64,000 nucleotides of DNA. Origin: Aureobasidium sp. EXF-3400 (lineage: Eukaryota; Ascomycota; Dothideomycetes; Dothideales; Saccotheciaceae). Positions 11,732-23,229 of the stretch are shown here, one piece after another; position 1 is the stretch's first letter, and the number at the start of each line of letters is the position of its first letter. Position numbers and translations under genes: made by a program. Below the pieces are notes generated by a model that saw only the letters and a program-made list of their open reading frames with translations, ran no database searches and was not told the DNA's origin. Location of the stretch: contig SWBL01000239.1 in assembly GCA_024195585.1 (NCBI GenBank), positions 17,487 to 81,486 of the forward strand, read 5' to 3'.

Positions 11732-13136
11732 GTGGGTGTTCAGAGAAAGCAACGATCGTGGGTGATGAAGGTGGCTCAATACAATTCCCGGCGAAGGACA
11801 TTGATGGCGAAACTTGAAAAGACTAGAAAAGAGATGAGAAACAAAACAACACGGCAAGACTGGACTACGGCTCGACTTTGATACCCCCTATGGCATGATT
11901 TAGCTCTATATATCTCTTCCTTGTTTCCTTATTTGCTGGGTTTCTCGGTTTTGGTCTCTGTATCTCATATTCCCATCACCCTCCTTCCTCATTACGATAA
12001 GACAACATGATATTGGAAACATATATTACATAGTTCATGACAAAAGAACATAATACACTCGTTCATCTCCATATACGTATACATTTCGTTCCGGCTTCTT
12101 TCTCGAAACCACACAGACATGGAATTGGATAGTACTTTGCATTTTACCTATGGGAGTACACACACCCTGACCATTTTTTTCTTAACTTTTCATGCAATGT
12201 GCATTCGTCGGAATCCTCATATGGTATTCTCTTTCTGAGTCTTGTCTTCTTATCCTAACATTCGCGAGTCCTGTTGTATGTGGCAGTTTCCAGAATTGTA
12301 CATAGGCTATTTTATCCAAATGCGAATTGAATTCTTTCAAGATGATGGTCGTTGGGATATGAGTGGAGAGAAGTGATCTTGATCATGGACGTTCGAACAA
12401 TGTTACGGAATTAAGGGTATACGAGGTTGAGAAAATCCTCGCTCTACTGCTCTATCAAGCAAGATCTAAGTTGATTCACTGTATCAATTCAGTGCAAGGG
12501 TGTATTGGAGAGAAAGCAAAGTCCAGAATGCTCGTTGGTCAAAAGTCTTGGGACTCAAAGTCGAAGCAGAGAGCAATGCGTCAAATTACTTGATCGCTTG
12601 GCGCTCTCGAAGCGAAATCTTCGAACAACTTTTGTTCGTCACGCAGAGCCTGCTTTTTCTCTTCTACAACATCATCAACAACAACTCTTGTACTTCCATG
12701 TCTGCCTTTGGTGTGCTCGGCGCATTCCTCTGCGTTCTCTACTTTGGAGCGCAGTGATGCATCTGCCGTTCACCTTCAGCAACCTTCAGCTCAGCATCTT
12801 CGCGCAGCTTGGAAGCAAGAGTCGAGAGAGATTGATACACCACGATTTGCCTGTGGGAGGGCTTTTTCAATGCCTTGCTCGCTAACTTAATTTATATTAG
12901 TGGAAGATTGATATCTTGTAGCAATACGGGATAGGCGAAATAAGCAGCGCCTTTGTCTTCTCCACCCTTATGCATCAAATCATGATGAGCAAGGACTATG
13001 ATAGACATACAGATATAGACTCATAGATACATTTCAATGATACTTTATCTACTCTTGACTTCGATATGAGTGAGGGCTGTGATGTGATGGTCAGGGATGT
13101 GTGATTATGTCTATGTATTTGATACAGCAGCTTTTC
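11732..13136. other. Intergenic region between convergent genes
   Basis: Lies between the 3' ends of the SAM/PH gene and the riboflavin synthase gene. It is AT-leaning in 11.9-12.3 kb, as 3' UTR and terminator DNA often is. No gene supported. Confidence 0.5.
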
Positions 13137-13916
13137 CTATGCCTTTTGCAGCTTTGCCAACTTCTCATCCACGATCCTGCTCACTATCTTTTCCAAGATG
13201 GCAGGTTCGTTACCACCTTTACTGCCTTCGAAGTATCCAACCACACTCTTCTCGACATACTTGCCCACGCAATCAACTTCCACATTGACGGTATCTCCCT
13301 TTTGCTTATTGCCCATAACCACCTTTTCTTGTGTGTAGTTGATCATCATGATTTCAAACCATGCTGCTTCATCGTCGACGGCTGTGATGGTGAGAGATGC
13401 ACCGTCTAGTGTCACATATCCCTTTTCCACAATATAGCGGAGGACCTCCTTGTCTCGCGGTGCCATGCGGAAGACCTTGGCCTCATTGTCTGGCGTCACC
13501 GACACAATCTCGGCAATGGTGTCTACATGTCCCTGCACAAAATGACCTCCCATCCTCGTGTGTGCAGAAACAGCGCGTTCGAGATTGACTTTGCTGCCTT
13601 GGGTGAGGGCACCCAGATTCGTGCGGCGGAGGGTTTCGGGAGCAGCGCCGATTTTGAAGGAGGAAGAGGTGAATTCGGTTACGGTGAGGCAGGTGCCGTT
13701 TACTGAGATGGAGTCGCCGAGGACGCAGTCGCCGAGGATTGCAGAACAGTCTGAGATTGTCATTGTGGTGCCGCCGCCGGATGTGGCATCTTGGGGGAGG
13801 AGCTCCGAGACGGCTGGTGGGGTGTGTTAGTGACTTGACTTGGTGGATGTTGTGGGCGAGAGAAGGGCAGGGGGGAGATGCGCACTGCCTAGGGTTTCGA
13901 CGATGCCGGTGAACAT
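13137..13916 (-). CDS. RIB5: Riboflavin synthase (alpha subunit)
   Basis: Two exons, complement(join(13137..13813,13886..13916)), 235 residues. The first exon is only 31 bp and encodes the family-defining start MFTGIVETLG. The 72 bp intron uses GTGCGC...CAG. The enzyme dismutates two 6,7-dimethyl-8-ribityllumazine molecules into riboflavin plus the pyrimidinedione precursor. The two internally homologous lumazine-binding repeats are visible: GDSISVNGTCLTVT followed by GGHFVQGHVD in the first, and GYVTLDGASLTIT followed by NVEVDCVGKYVEK in the second. Length is normal and nothing is missing. Confidence 0.96.
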
Positions 13917-14258
13917 GATGGGCGATGTGTGACTTGGAAGACTGGTAGAGAGAGCGTGAGAGGGCGAGAGATGGTATGACAGTGACTCAATTGTTTCCTC
14001 TCACATGAACATGTCATCAACGGGCATCCAAGCTTCACCCAAACTCGCCAAAAGATGCCCCGAGAGGCAGCTCCAGCTCAATTTCAGGGTCCATCAATCA
14101 ATTCTCCCAGCCATGCGTGCAACCACCTCAAGACCGCACTCAATGTCGTGGGGTTTCCCATCCATCAATCGTCCAGTCACTCTCTAGTCTTGCTCTCATC
14201 ACGCACATTTCATCACACGTGCAGAATCAATTCCCTAACTAGTGGAAGCAATCACACA
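13917..14258. promoter_or_regulatory. Bidirectional promoter region, RIB5 / small membrane protein
   Basis: A 342 bp interval separates the divergent starts of riboflavin synthase and the small Ser-rich membrane protein, so it must serve both. No specific operator recognised. Confidence 0.4.
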
Positions 14259-14741
14259 ATGAGCTTCTTCGGCGGCCCCTCATCTCACCGCTCCTCCACA
14301 TCGCGACCATCACACTCGAGAGCCAAAGCTACATTTCCACGCGCACCATCTTCAACAGCCTCGTTCTTCTCACGCAACGGTGGCTCTTCATCATACTACA
14401 AACGACGACCTCGCGATGGCTATATTCAGAGTCTGATATACAAACTCAAGCGCTTGATACGCGATCTCTGGGATTATGCACAACGACATCCCTTCAAAGC
14501 TTTTATGGCAGTGGTTGTGCCATTGATCAGTGCAGGTGGAGCATTGCATGAGGTGCTCAAGCAGTTTGGGGTTCGGATCCCTTTTGGACTTGATGGGATG
14601 TTTGCAACGAGGGGTGGTTCTTACGGATCTAGTCGCTATGATGCTTACGACGGTTACGGAAATGGTGTTGGAAGTGTGTTTGGCGGCGGTGGTATGGATA
14701 CTGTGGGCAGTTTGATGAAGGTTGCGCGGGTCTTCATGTGA
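14259..14741 (+). CDS. Small Ser/Arg-rich protein with one hydrophobic segment
   Basis: Single-exon gene of 160 residues. The frame is open upstream, but I chose the ATG at 14259 because it follows a CA-rich leader and begins MSFFGGPSSHRSS. The first ~50 residues are Ser/Arg-rich. A basic helix (YKLKRLIRDLWDYAQRHPFKAF) leads into one likely membrane segment (AVVVPLISAGGALHEVL). The tail is Gly/Tyr-rich. No family recognised; organellar membrane localisation is possible from the basic N-terminus but unproven. Confidence 0.65.
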   Translation: MSFFGGPSSHRSSTSRPSHSRAKATFPRAPSSTASFFSRNGGSSSYYKRRPRDGYIQSLIYKLKRLIRDLWDYAQRHPFKAFMAVVVPLISAGGALHEVLKQFGVRIPFGLDGMFATRGGSYGSSRYDAYDGYGNGVGSVFGGGGMDTVGSLMKVARVFM

Positions 14742-15239
14742 GCATTGACATAGTGTGAATTGATGATTGAATTGATGACTCTATGCTGAAAGATGAAACT
14801 GATGCAAGAGACGAGACCGTTCGTGGTTGCTGACCAAGGAGAGTTTAGTGGTGGCCAAGCAGAATGACAGACAAGATCTAGGCAAGGCAAAGCGAGTCGA
14901 CAACGACATGCCTGAAGCCAATCTCACATTCGACGGCAAGCTTCGTGGAGATGTGAGATCTGGATGCGCCAGATTGCGAGCCAGAATGCAAGTCGTCAGG
15001 GATCGGTGGCAACAGGAACAGACCGGGAAGCAGCGGCCGTCGACCCTCGGCACAAGCGTCGCCAGCCCGGTCTCGAAATCATCATACGCACGCTGATTGG
15101 CCAGATCCAGAGAGTGCTCTGGGGCAAAGAGAAGTGCCAGACGCAACTGCCACCAACACAGACATTCACATAGACACTTCCTCCTTCCCCGTCTTCATCT
15201 CCACTCCACATCTTCCTCACACACACACATACCGCCATC
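14742..15239. other. Intergenic region upstream of SDH2
   Basis: Contains the SDH2 promoter. The last ~60 bp before the start are strongly pyrimidine-rich and end in CACACACACA, a typical leader of highly expressed fungal genes. No other feature seen. Confidence 0.5.
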
Positions 15240-16249
15240 ATGTCGCTCAGAATGGCCACCTCGCGCATTGCGCCTCGCCTCATGTTCCGCCGCTCCATGG
15301 CCACCACCGTCGAGTCGAGCAAGGGCCCTCTCGCCGGCGGCACCGAGGCCATCAGTGCCTCGCGCCCCGTTCTCTCGCCCAAGGAGACCTCGACCGTCAA
15401 GGAGCCCCAAAAGGATCAGGACAGCAAGATCAAGACTTTCCACGTCTACAGATGGAACCCCGATGCTCCCAGCGACAAGCCCCGCATGCAGAGCTACACC
15501 CTTGACCTCAACAAGACCGGTCCCATGATGCTGGATGCTCTGATCAGAATCAAGAACGAGCTGGACCCTACTCTTACTTTCCGCCGATCCTGCAGAGAGG
15601 GTATCTGCGGTTCCTGCGCCATGAACATTGACGGTGTCAACACTCTTGCCTGCTTGTGTATGTTCCAACCACTCTCTCACTACCCTCAAGGTCACAGCCA
15701 CTAACACACTTACAGGCCGTATCCCCACCGACACCAAGGCCGAGTCCCGCATCTACCCCCTTCCTCACACCTACGTCGTCAAGGACCTCGTTCCCGATCT
15801 TACCCAGTTCTACAAGCAGTACAAGTCCATCAAGCCCTTCTTGCAGCGTGAGACCGCTCCTGAGGACGTGAGTTTTGCATCCATACTCTTATTAGCAACC
15901 ACCTCCATACTAACACATTGACCAGGGCCGCGAGTACCGCCAATCCCCTGCTGAGCGCCGCAAGCTCGACGGTCTGTACGAGTGCATTCTCTGCGCCTGC
16001 TGCAGCACTTCTTGCCCTTCATACTGGTGGAACTCGGAGGAGTACCTCGGTCCCGCCATCCTCCTCCAGTCCTACCGCTGGATCGCCGACTCGCGTGACG
16101 AGAGAACCGCCACTCGCCAGGACGCCCTCAACAACTCCATGTCCCTGTACCGCTGCCACACCATCCTGAACTGCTCCAGGACATGTCCCAAGGGTCTCAA
16201 CCCTGCTCTCGCCATTGCCGAGCTCAAGAAGTCCATGGCCTTCACCTAA
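15240..16249 (+). CDS. SDH2: Succinate dehydrogenase iron-sulfur subunit
   Basis: Three exons, join(15240..15657,15716..15867,15926..16249), 297 residues, with two 58 bp introns. Complex II subunit B carries electrons from FAD to ubiquinone in the mitochondrial inner membrane. An Arg-rich, acid-poor N-terminus is a mitochondrial presequence. The [2Fe-2S] ligands lie in [12 protein letters not shown] and the following NTLAC (residues ~118-138). The [4Fe-4S]/[3Fe-4S] ligands lie in [18 protein letters not shown] and [17 protein letters not shown]. The proline, asparagine and histidine that are known carboxamide-fungicide resistance sites (in CSTSCP, YWWN and RCHTIL) are the sensitive wild-type residues here. 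Nothing unusual in length or splice signals. Confidence 0.98.
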
Positions 16250-16952
16250 AGCCTGTAAATCTTCTTGCATGACCTAAAATTCTATTTTCCTTTTCGTCCA
16301 ACGGTGTACATTTTCTGGAGCGACGGTAACCCAATTGTTTTCTCGATCTTTCTTCATTCTCAGTCATGGAGAGGTAGATATCATATGCTATCAGGCATTC
16401 ATCCCTTTCACATCGACCTTTGTTCTTGTACATTGTAATCAGCTTTGCACCAAGAATGAAAACCACAATAACATCAGTTTAAACCCATACTGTCTTCTCC
16501 CTGATGCTCTGTGTTCATTCAACATTTGCCCTGGATTGGGCGTTGAAGACGATGTCTAGCATGTCCCACGATTGTAGAGTTAGTCGCATGCTCAGCCCTT
16601 CTTGCTATGGGTATAGTGCGTAGACATAACATATGATACAACTTCTTACAAATGCAAAAACCACGACTTGGGAGAAAAGGATCGAATTGTGTCACAAAAG
16701 GGCTGGTAAGCAAGCATGAGAAACCATTCCAAATTTTGTTCGCTCCCACTCGCCCTGCTATCGTTAGAATCGTGAACGTATCTATCATTAAAGTCGTTGA
16801 CAAAAGCCACCCTTCCTTCCTTCCTTTCCCATTCTTTCTTCCGTTTTCCTTTCGCCTGTCCTCACACTTCGTCTTTCCTTCCTCTCTTATCCGATATTCA
16901 TGTCTTTGTCATGATTGCCTTGCGACCTTTACGATCCTGAGATCTGCAATCC
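16250..16952. other. Intergenic region between convergent genes
   Basis: 3' flanks of SDH2 and the following minus-strand regulator. A pyrimidine-rich stretch (CCTTCC-type repeats) occurs around 16805-16880. No gene seen. Confidence 0.5.
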
Positions 16953-19477
16953 TTAAGGCGACGACTGAGTCAATCCCATCAACTCGACCAGAAACCTCGC
17001 AACTAATCTGGAAGCGTGGTTGTTGTCTTGCATACCGTTGACAATCAGGTTTTGACGGTGCAAGAGGTAGCCCCCTATAAAGTGTCGAGTCAGCCTTTTC
17101 GGTTTCTTGTGTTGATTCGAGATGGGAGTGCGCTCACCATTCCTATCCACAATCTCATAGATTTTATCCGCAAACACTTGCTCCTCCGCTCTTGTCGTTT
17201 TATCCTTCAACTCTTCGTATCTGGTCTTTTGTCGATGCTTGCCTCTATACTTGCAATGATAGAGCTTGTTCAAGAATTCAAACCCGTCATCCATCTCTGC
17301 ACAATGGTTTCTCGCTTCCCAAGCTGCATCTACAGAGGAAGTTTCATTGCGGGAAACTTTGGCATCCGCTTTTATCCAGAGCAGATGCTGACAGCTCTCA
17401 AGCACGGAAGCAATGCCTAGCATCAACACGAAACTCGACATCCAGAGTTTGTTCTTGTCACCTGCTTTGCGCAGGATCTGGTGAAGGCGGTTGAGTGTAC
17501 GGTTGTATTGCAATGTCTGCATTTCCGCAAAGTAGAATTTCAATTGGCGGTTTGCAAGGAAAGGGGATGTCCAGGAAGTATAGAGCGATGGGTTGTTGTG
17601 GGACTGCATCTGAGAGATCGTGGTGGTGAGGGTGGAGGAGGAGATGGTTAGGGGATGCTCCATGATGCTGGTCAGGATTTGCATGCGGAGGACGTGGCGG
17701 AGGTCGCCTTTAAGTGTTTTGTCCTGGAGTTGTGGTCAGCGTAGGGTAGAAGGAGGAGGTAGAAGGGAAGCCTTACATCGTCGGAGTCAGGTAGACTGGT
17801 GTAGAGAGTACACAGTGCTTGGAGTAACTCATTCTGGAACACAGCGGTGGAATCTTCTTCTCCATAGTACAATTGCTCCTGGAACATCTCAAGGTGGCGG
17901 TCAATGATATTGTCCACATACTCTTCCAATCTATGCATATGTCCGAAATTGACCTGTCTCAAAGCCAACGGCGGTGATCTCTTCTCCACACGCTGCCAAG
18001 TTCCAGAGATCCCGACTTTGTATCGCTTCTGCAGTAACAGATCCTGAGAAGAAGGTTCGTACTCATGCAAATCCCAGGTAAAGTAGCCCAGTCCCAGAGA
18101 TGTCAAGTGAACCTGTATGGGAGCATCTGCTCTCCAAAAGCCCAGACTCTTCTTTGCAAACGCCAGAACTTCTTCGCGGCGATGTTGTCTGTTCATTGTG
18201 GCGGGAAGGAACTGTTGCACCAACTCTTGGAGGTGCATACGCGAGCAGGGCAGCATGTGTAGAGATCCTCTGATGCTTCGATCTTGACATCTGGTGCAAG
18301 GCCTTCCTGGGTCGCATTGATCTCTTTGGAAGGCACAGATCCAACACGCCCCCACTTTACGCATTTGATTGGCATGTGCTCTTGTGTTGCCGTCAAGACC
18401 GCCGGATCGTCCTCCTTTGTGTGGCGGCCTTGGGCTTGAACCGCGGGATGAAGAGGGTCGGGATGCCACGCCTCGCCGTGTGGTTTCTGGAGATCGGGAA
18501 TTGTTTGATTCTCTCGAACGGTAGTTGTTTCTTATCGGCAGAGAGCTTGTCTCGGTAGCGTTGGCGTTCTCTACAGGACCGGTGAGGGTCTTTTCATCCA
18601 TAGTGGGCTGTTGCTGTGGTATGAGAGAGGTCTCAGGTTGTCGGCTGACAGCGATGGCGGGCTGCCCTGATATGTCGAGCCCGCTGAAATCTGACGGAGT
18701 GCTATTGAACTGGTACCCAGTATTGATCATCGAGGCTTCTGGTGAGGAGAGCTCTCGGTATCTAGGCATCATATCATCAGATTGAACAGTCTCCAAGGCC
18801 ACACGCCCTTGTCCAGTGATGAGTCCATGTTCCACGACGTCAACAGGGTTTTGAGGAAAGATAGTTGGGGGGGCAGTCATAATAGATCTGGGTATGAATG
18901 CTGTCGGATCGAAGAACGCTTGACCACCTGGGTGGTAGGTCGGATTCAGGTTATCAGAGTTGATGGCAGCAGGGTCGGCCCAAGTGAAGTTGGTACCGTA
19001 GATAGTCCCGTACTGAAGTTGCCTTCCTGGAAAGCCCTCCCAGGTGTAGGCTGATATTTGATTGTGGGGATATTGCGAAGATGATGGTAAGCCCAGATAA
19101 GAATCATGAAAGGGTGACTCAATCGTGTTCAAGTCATGATAAATGTTGGCACCTGACCCCATTAGATCGTTAGGAGTGGATCCTCTTATCCCGGCAAGCA
19201 TCTCTGTCATCAGTGCTCCTTGAGCAAAGGCTTGATGTTCGTGTCTCGTCTCCAGACTAGCAATCTCTTCCTGACCGCCGCCCGAAGATGACGGTGGAGT
19301 GTCAGGACCAGGAGGCGAGGTGCCACGACTGCTAAACTCGACATCTAATTGCATTCTTGAGTCTGTTGGATATAGTTCATCAATAAGTGCTTGAAACGAC
19401 GCTCGATCAGAAAGCAGGTCGGGCCCATAATCAAAGAGCTCCTCCATTTTGTTGGTCTCGTAAGCAAAGGATTCCAT
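16953..19477 (-). CDS. Zn2Cys6-like transcription regulator with long N-terminal region
   Basis: Three exons, complement(join(16953..17074,17138..17723,17777..19477)), 802 residues. The start is the first ATG in the open frame (19477). The first ~370 residues are low-complexity and acidic/Ser/Pro-rich, ending in an Arg/Ser-rich linker. A zinc cluster follows at about 378-414: GACWICAFQRDQC, then PCTRCQ and a last cysteine twelve residues on, wider spacing than the classical cluster. The C-terminal ~400 residues are helical with no named domain. The 63 bp intron 17075..17137 has good signals and a GCTGAC branch, but is in frame and stop-free, so it could be retained (+21 residues). Function unknown beyond probable DNA-binding regulator. 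Confidence 0.8.
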
Positions 19478-20224
19478 GCTAATCTGATCACGGTCCAACT
19501 GAAGCTGACTCCCAACACGGGCGTACAGGGCTGTGTAGAATTCGCGGGTGGTTGGTGTAGGATCTCAGCTAAGGAGCGTTCCGTACCGCACAGCAACTTT
19601 GACAGACCCTTACATTGTCAACGTGGCTGGAAAAATGAGACGAGTCGACAAGGCTGCTGTCGTCCAGCTTGATGAACAGGTGCACGATGTCATGTGATAA
19701 GCCCCGCATCAACCGGTCGATATGCATGCAATATAGCAATCTCGGTTGCGAACCAATGATAGCCGAATTCATCCACCCATGGATATTGCACTCTCACCGT
19801 GGCAGCTATCGCAATAGATGCGACCTGAGGACTAGTAGAGAGATGACCGACCACAAAGGGGATCTTGCAGATTGTGATAAGATCTTTGAACCTCAGTGTG
19901 ACTTGAGCATCCAGCATGACAACCATGCAACTCATGGGTTGCATAAGACCATTAGTTGTGGCTGGTTAGGATCACGTCTAACACTCGGACTTGCAACCGG
20001 TCAATCGAGCCAAGGTGTTGAACTTGGTTAATGGTCAAGATACTGTGACTCACGTTCGTGAGTCGAGTGGATGGAGGGATGCCATAGTCAACGTCTTAAT
20101 CTGATAGGTGCATGTCGGTGTCGCACTACAGAGGCGGCCATGAAATAGCCTGGTGAGTAATCATCTGATGACGTTTGGTTCATACCATGAAGTGCGAACT
20201 GTTTCATGATTGACCATCGAAAGT
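19478..20224. other. Intergenic region
   Basis: Promoter side of the long zinc-cluster regulator. Short ORFs on both strands show no motif. Nothing else seen. Confidence 0.4.
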
Positions 20225-20945
20225 ATGCTTGAGCAATCGACGAAAAAGGCCGATGTAGTGGGAAGCATACCATATGTAGAGAATGGTCAAGCAGCACGGG
20301 CCTCAGTGCCTGATGTGCATAAAGCCTTGGGTCCTCCGCCGAAGATCCTTGAAGATCAACCGGAGCAATCGGTCAAAATGGACGTCTTCTCATACCAAAA
20401 AGAGATGCGCGATTTGAGAGGAAGGACCTCTTCACTCGAGGTGCAGGTCAGCGTCATGAAGAACTTTCCTGATCTCTCCGGTCTGTGCTCGCAAAAGCTG
20501 TGCGGAAGGATTCAAGAGGGAGACGTGGTCGTCAAGAATATAAGCCGTGTTGTTGACCTATTCCTGGATCTATATCAAGTTGTAGATCGTCACGAGGTGT
20601 GAAAGGCTGACCAGGGAGGCTTGATGTGGCTAGCAATCGATTCGTGACAACCCGGAGGTCGGCACATCGGTAAGTGATGGCGGTCGATGTACGAGATATC
20701 GAGTGTTGCAAAGAGACCAAACAGATTGCATTCTGAGAATGGAGATAAGATCTGATGGTAGAGGGATGATCAATAGATGAGTGTGCATGCAGGTGGCCCA
20801 AAAGTCGGCCGCACCTTGTCTCGGCAGCGTCGGCGCCGGAGTGACAGAAGCTCCTGCTTCAACCTCAAGTCTTGTCCAGGATGCCCCGACGGGAGAAGAT
20901 ACAACCATGAATGTCGTCGGAGAGGACCGTCTCCAGCTTACCTGA
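20225..20945 (+). CDS. Possible small multi-exon protein, function unknown
   Basis: Low-confidence model: join(20225..20596,20634..20669,20793..20945). All joins are in phase 0 between GT and AG. The first exon encodes a plausible soluble protein with a charged helical stretch (QKEMRDLRGRTSSLEVQ) and an alternating hydrophobic region (VVVKNISRVVDLFLDLYQ). The last exon starts VAQKSAAPCLG and ends at TGA 20945. The first intron would be only 37 bp, unusually short for ascomycetes, so the exon boundary is doubtful. No family recognised. The opposite strand is also partly open, which weakens the case. Confidence 0.3.
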
Positions 20946-21830
20946 GCAGAGAGAAGCTTCTTACTCATAGCAATCTGTAAATTGTGCAGTTCGAGGCATC
21001 TAGGCAGTTGCTTTGAAATGACGCGGAACAGTTCGGCGACCATGACAAACGGCGACTGCTGCCGTCTTCATTCGAGTCACCGGACGCGGCGGAGCGATTC
21101 CTCATTGCTTCGCCATGCTACTGCAACCATCCGAGGCCATGTGCTCTTCTCAGAACATGGAAGCCTAACACGGTTTGCTTACAATGGTTTTTACGAGGCA
21201 CTCGCGTGTTGGTGTCGACGTCATGGCTCAGTCTTGGTAAGGCAGACATGACGGCTCCGCCTCTATTTTCAGGGTACTTTCAGATTAACTAATCCATTAG
21301 TTCTGATCAATCAAGAGCGATGGAGCCATTTGATTGATGCCTTTTCTGTAACCGTAACATCCTTACTCATAGCAAGGGTTGGTTCTGAACGTTTCGCTTC
21401 GAGCATCAAAGCAACACCTCGCACCTCATTCCGAAAACGGAAGTGCTTTCGTGGCCGCTTCTTCCACCAGGCAGACATGGACCTTCTAAGGCTCCTCTCG
21501 GAAAGGACATAGCCCGCTCTAGAGCGCAGTGGCATTGGCATTCCTAGAAACCAACACCGCAGAAGTCCTAACTATAAGTCTCTGTTGGTTTCAACGAATG
21601 AGGTTCGTCATCTGTATTGGCCCTGGCCTGGCGGCCCTGACCTAGCGGCCTTCTAATCATTGTCCAAAGGGTCTGTTGCCTGATGACTGAAGCAAGATGC
21701 ACGGTCTCTACTCTACAATGTACATGCTATGTAGAGATATGGACAGTATAAGAAGGTAGGCGTGCGGCACGAAACAATTGAAACATCACACTCAAGCATT
21801 TGAAACCAAAGACACATACTCACACACACG
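20946..21830. other. Intergenic region
   Basis: No gene supported. Its right end carries a TATA-like box and a CA-rich leader for the small repeat-bearing ORF that follows. Confidence 0.4.
21747..21752 (+). promoter_or_regulatory. TATA-like box
   Basis: TATAAG about 80 bp upstream of the ATG of the 79-residue ORF, followed by an A/C-rich leader rich in CACA. This spacing fits a core promoter for that ORF. Confidence 0.4.
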
Positions 21831-22070
21831 ATGCTTTCTTACTACACCTACTCTTCGTCAATGGACCTTGTCCTCTCCCACACATCATCCACCACATACC
21901 TGGAGGGTGCAATACAAGCAGCCAACGGTGACACTGGCAAGGACCCTGGCTACATTGTGCTGAACAACGGCGACACTGGCAAGGACCCCGGCGCCCGCGA
22001 GCCAGAGATCGAAGATATCAAGACTCATCTCTTCGCATGTTGTGGCGACCGCACATCTACAATGGCTTGA
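21831..22070 (+). CDS. Small 79-residue protein with duplicated NGDTGKDPG motif
   Basis: Short single-exon ORF preceded by a TATA-like box and a CA-rich leader. The motif NGDTGKDPG occurs twice, at residues 32-40 and 46-54. Of the 27 bases per copy two differ and both changes are silent, which suggests the peptide rather than the DNA is kept. There is no signal peptide or membrane segment. The C-terminus contains two adjacent cysteines (FACCGD). No known family recognised; it may be a lineage-specific protein. Coding status is inferred, not proven. Confidence 0.45.
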   Translation: MLSYYTYSSSMDLVLSHTSSTTYLEGAIQAANGDTGKDPGYIVLNNGDTGKDPGAREPEIEDIKTHLFACCGDRTSTMA

Positions 22071-22527
22071 TTGAATCTCTTTCTTTCAGTCAGTACCACT
22101 CACACCCAATGCATACCTCCCATGACTGACCATCTCCAGAGCATACGACGACTCGAACTATAACGCCAGACAGCCGCCAACGGCTTATCATTATCAGCAT
22201 TTGCATATACGGTGTACATGATCCTGTTGAACAGATCAACTCGGAGGGACGTCTTTCATTTTGTGGAATTGGGATTGGGTTTTTCCTTGTATGCATGTCT
22301 GGCTGGACCAGAACAGGAACATGGGTTGGCGGATATCCTCTCACTTTTAGCTTGACACGATAACGATCGTTGGTTGGGAGGAGTTTTGGGACATTTCTTG
22401 CATGGTATAGAAGGGGGGAAAGAAATCATCAGAGTACAGAGATATAAGAATTTTTGGTATCGCAAACCATTACGCCACCCAATGCCGTTATGAGAGTAGT
22501 AGTACAGTGGAAGAAGGGATGACGAGT
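22071..22527. other. Intergenic region
   Basis: 3' flanks of the small repeat ORF and of the mitochondrial S13 gene. The open frame on the minus strand here is a run-on of the S13 intron frame and is not coding. Confidence 0.5.
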
Positions 22528-22999
22528 TCAGCCTCTGCGAAGAACTCTGTTGAGCTTTCTGGCTGTTGCAACCTGGATACGGCGTCAGTTCTGGACTGGC
22601 GGGCTGTGTGTAGTGTGGACCGACCTGTGTGCGGGTTTTCTGACCACGGACGGGCAGACTCATAGCGTGACGTCTTCCTCTGTATGTTCCCATGTCTCTT
22701 AGGCGCTTGATGTTGTCCTGCAGTTTCCTCCTCAGGTTGTTTTCAATAGTCAAGTTTTGGAGTTCGGCAGAGAGGTCGTTGACGGTACGGTGACCAAGGC
22801 CCTGAAGTTTTGCGGTGTTGTGAATGGACAGACGAGCCATGAGGCGTTGGGAGATTTGAGGGCCGACACCGTAGAAGCTCTCGAGGGCGCTCTTGACGAG
22901 GCGCGTTTCGGCAAAGTTGACTCCAAAGACGAGCTGTGAGAGAGTTAGCGTCAGTGTGTAGAGCAGATGAAGGCGCACAGGATGGCTACTCACAACCAT
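22528..22999 (-). CDS. SWS2: Mitochondrial small-subunit ribosomal protein uS13m
   Basis: Three exons, complement(join(22528..22572,22625..22933,22994..22999)), 119 residues. The first coding exon is 6 bp (Met-Val). Introns of 60 and 52 bp have GTGAGT...CAG and GTCGGT...CAG. The protein has the S13 start (FGVNF and LVKSALESFYGVGP), a helix-two-turn-helix core and the RNA-binding C-terminus SLPVRGQKTRTQVATARKLN ending RVLRRG. Reading through the second intron gives a long false tail, while splicing gives exactly the family C-terminus. The bacterial-like length fits a mitochondrial protein of the 37S head. Confidence 0.92.
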
Positions 23000-23229
23000 G
23001 GTGATTGTCTGTAGATAAAGAAGGCGCAAAGTTGTTAACAGGCGTCGACGTCGTCGTCGGTGGTCAAGACTCAAAAGTCGGGCTTGGGGCAGTCGCGACG
23101 GAGGTGCCAAGGCCGCGAGTCCAAGCACCTGCCTTCTCCGCAATCCCGTCCGCAGTCGTGACAGCTTGTCCCTGTCCCCTTCCCCTCCGTCTCTCCTTGT
23201 TGCACCACTTCACGTTGGACATATCAATC

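Noticed and set aside
14055..14258. Upstream extension of the small Ser/Arg-rich membrane protein
   Set aside because: The in-frame upstream region reads like random sequence and overlaps the bidirectional promoter; the ATG at 14259 has a normal leader.
20630..21043. Minus-strand ORF opposite the possible three-exon gene
   Set aside because: Has splice-like sites but no exon chain giving a coherent protein; much of it is antisense to the plus-strand segments.
22256..22624. Long C-terminal extension of the mitochondrial S13 ORF
   Set aside because: It is intron plus 3' UTR read in frame; splicing yields the conserved KTRTQVATARKLN ending.
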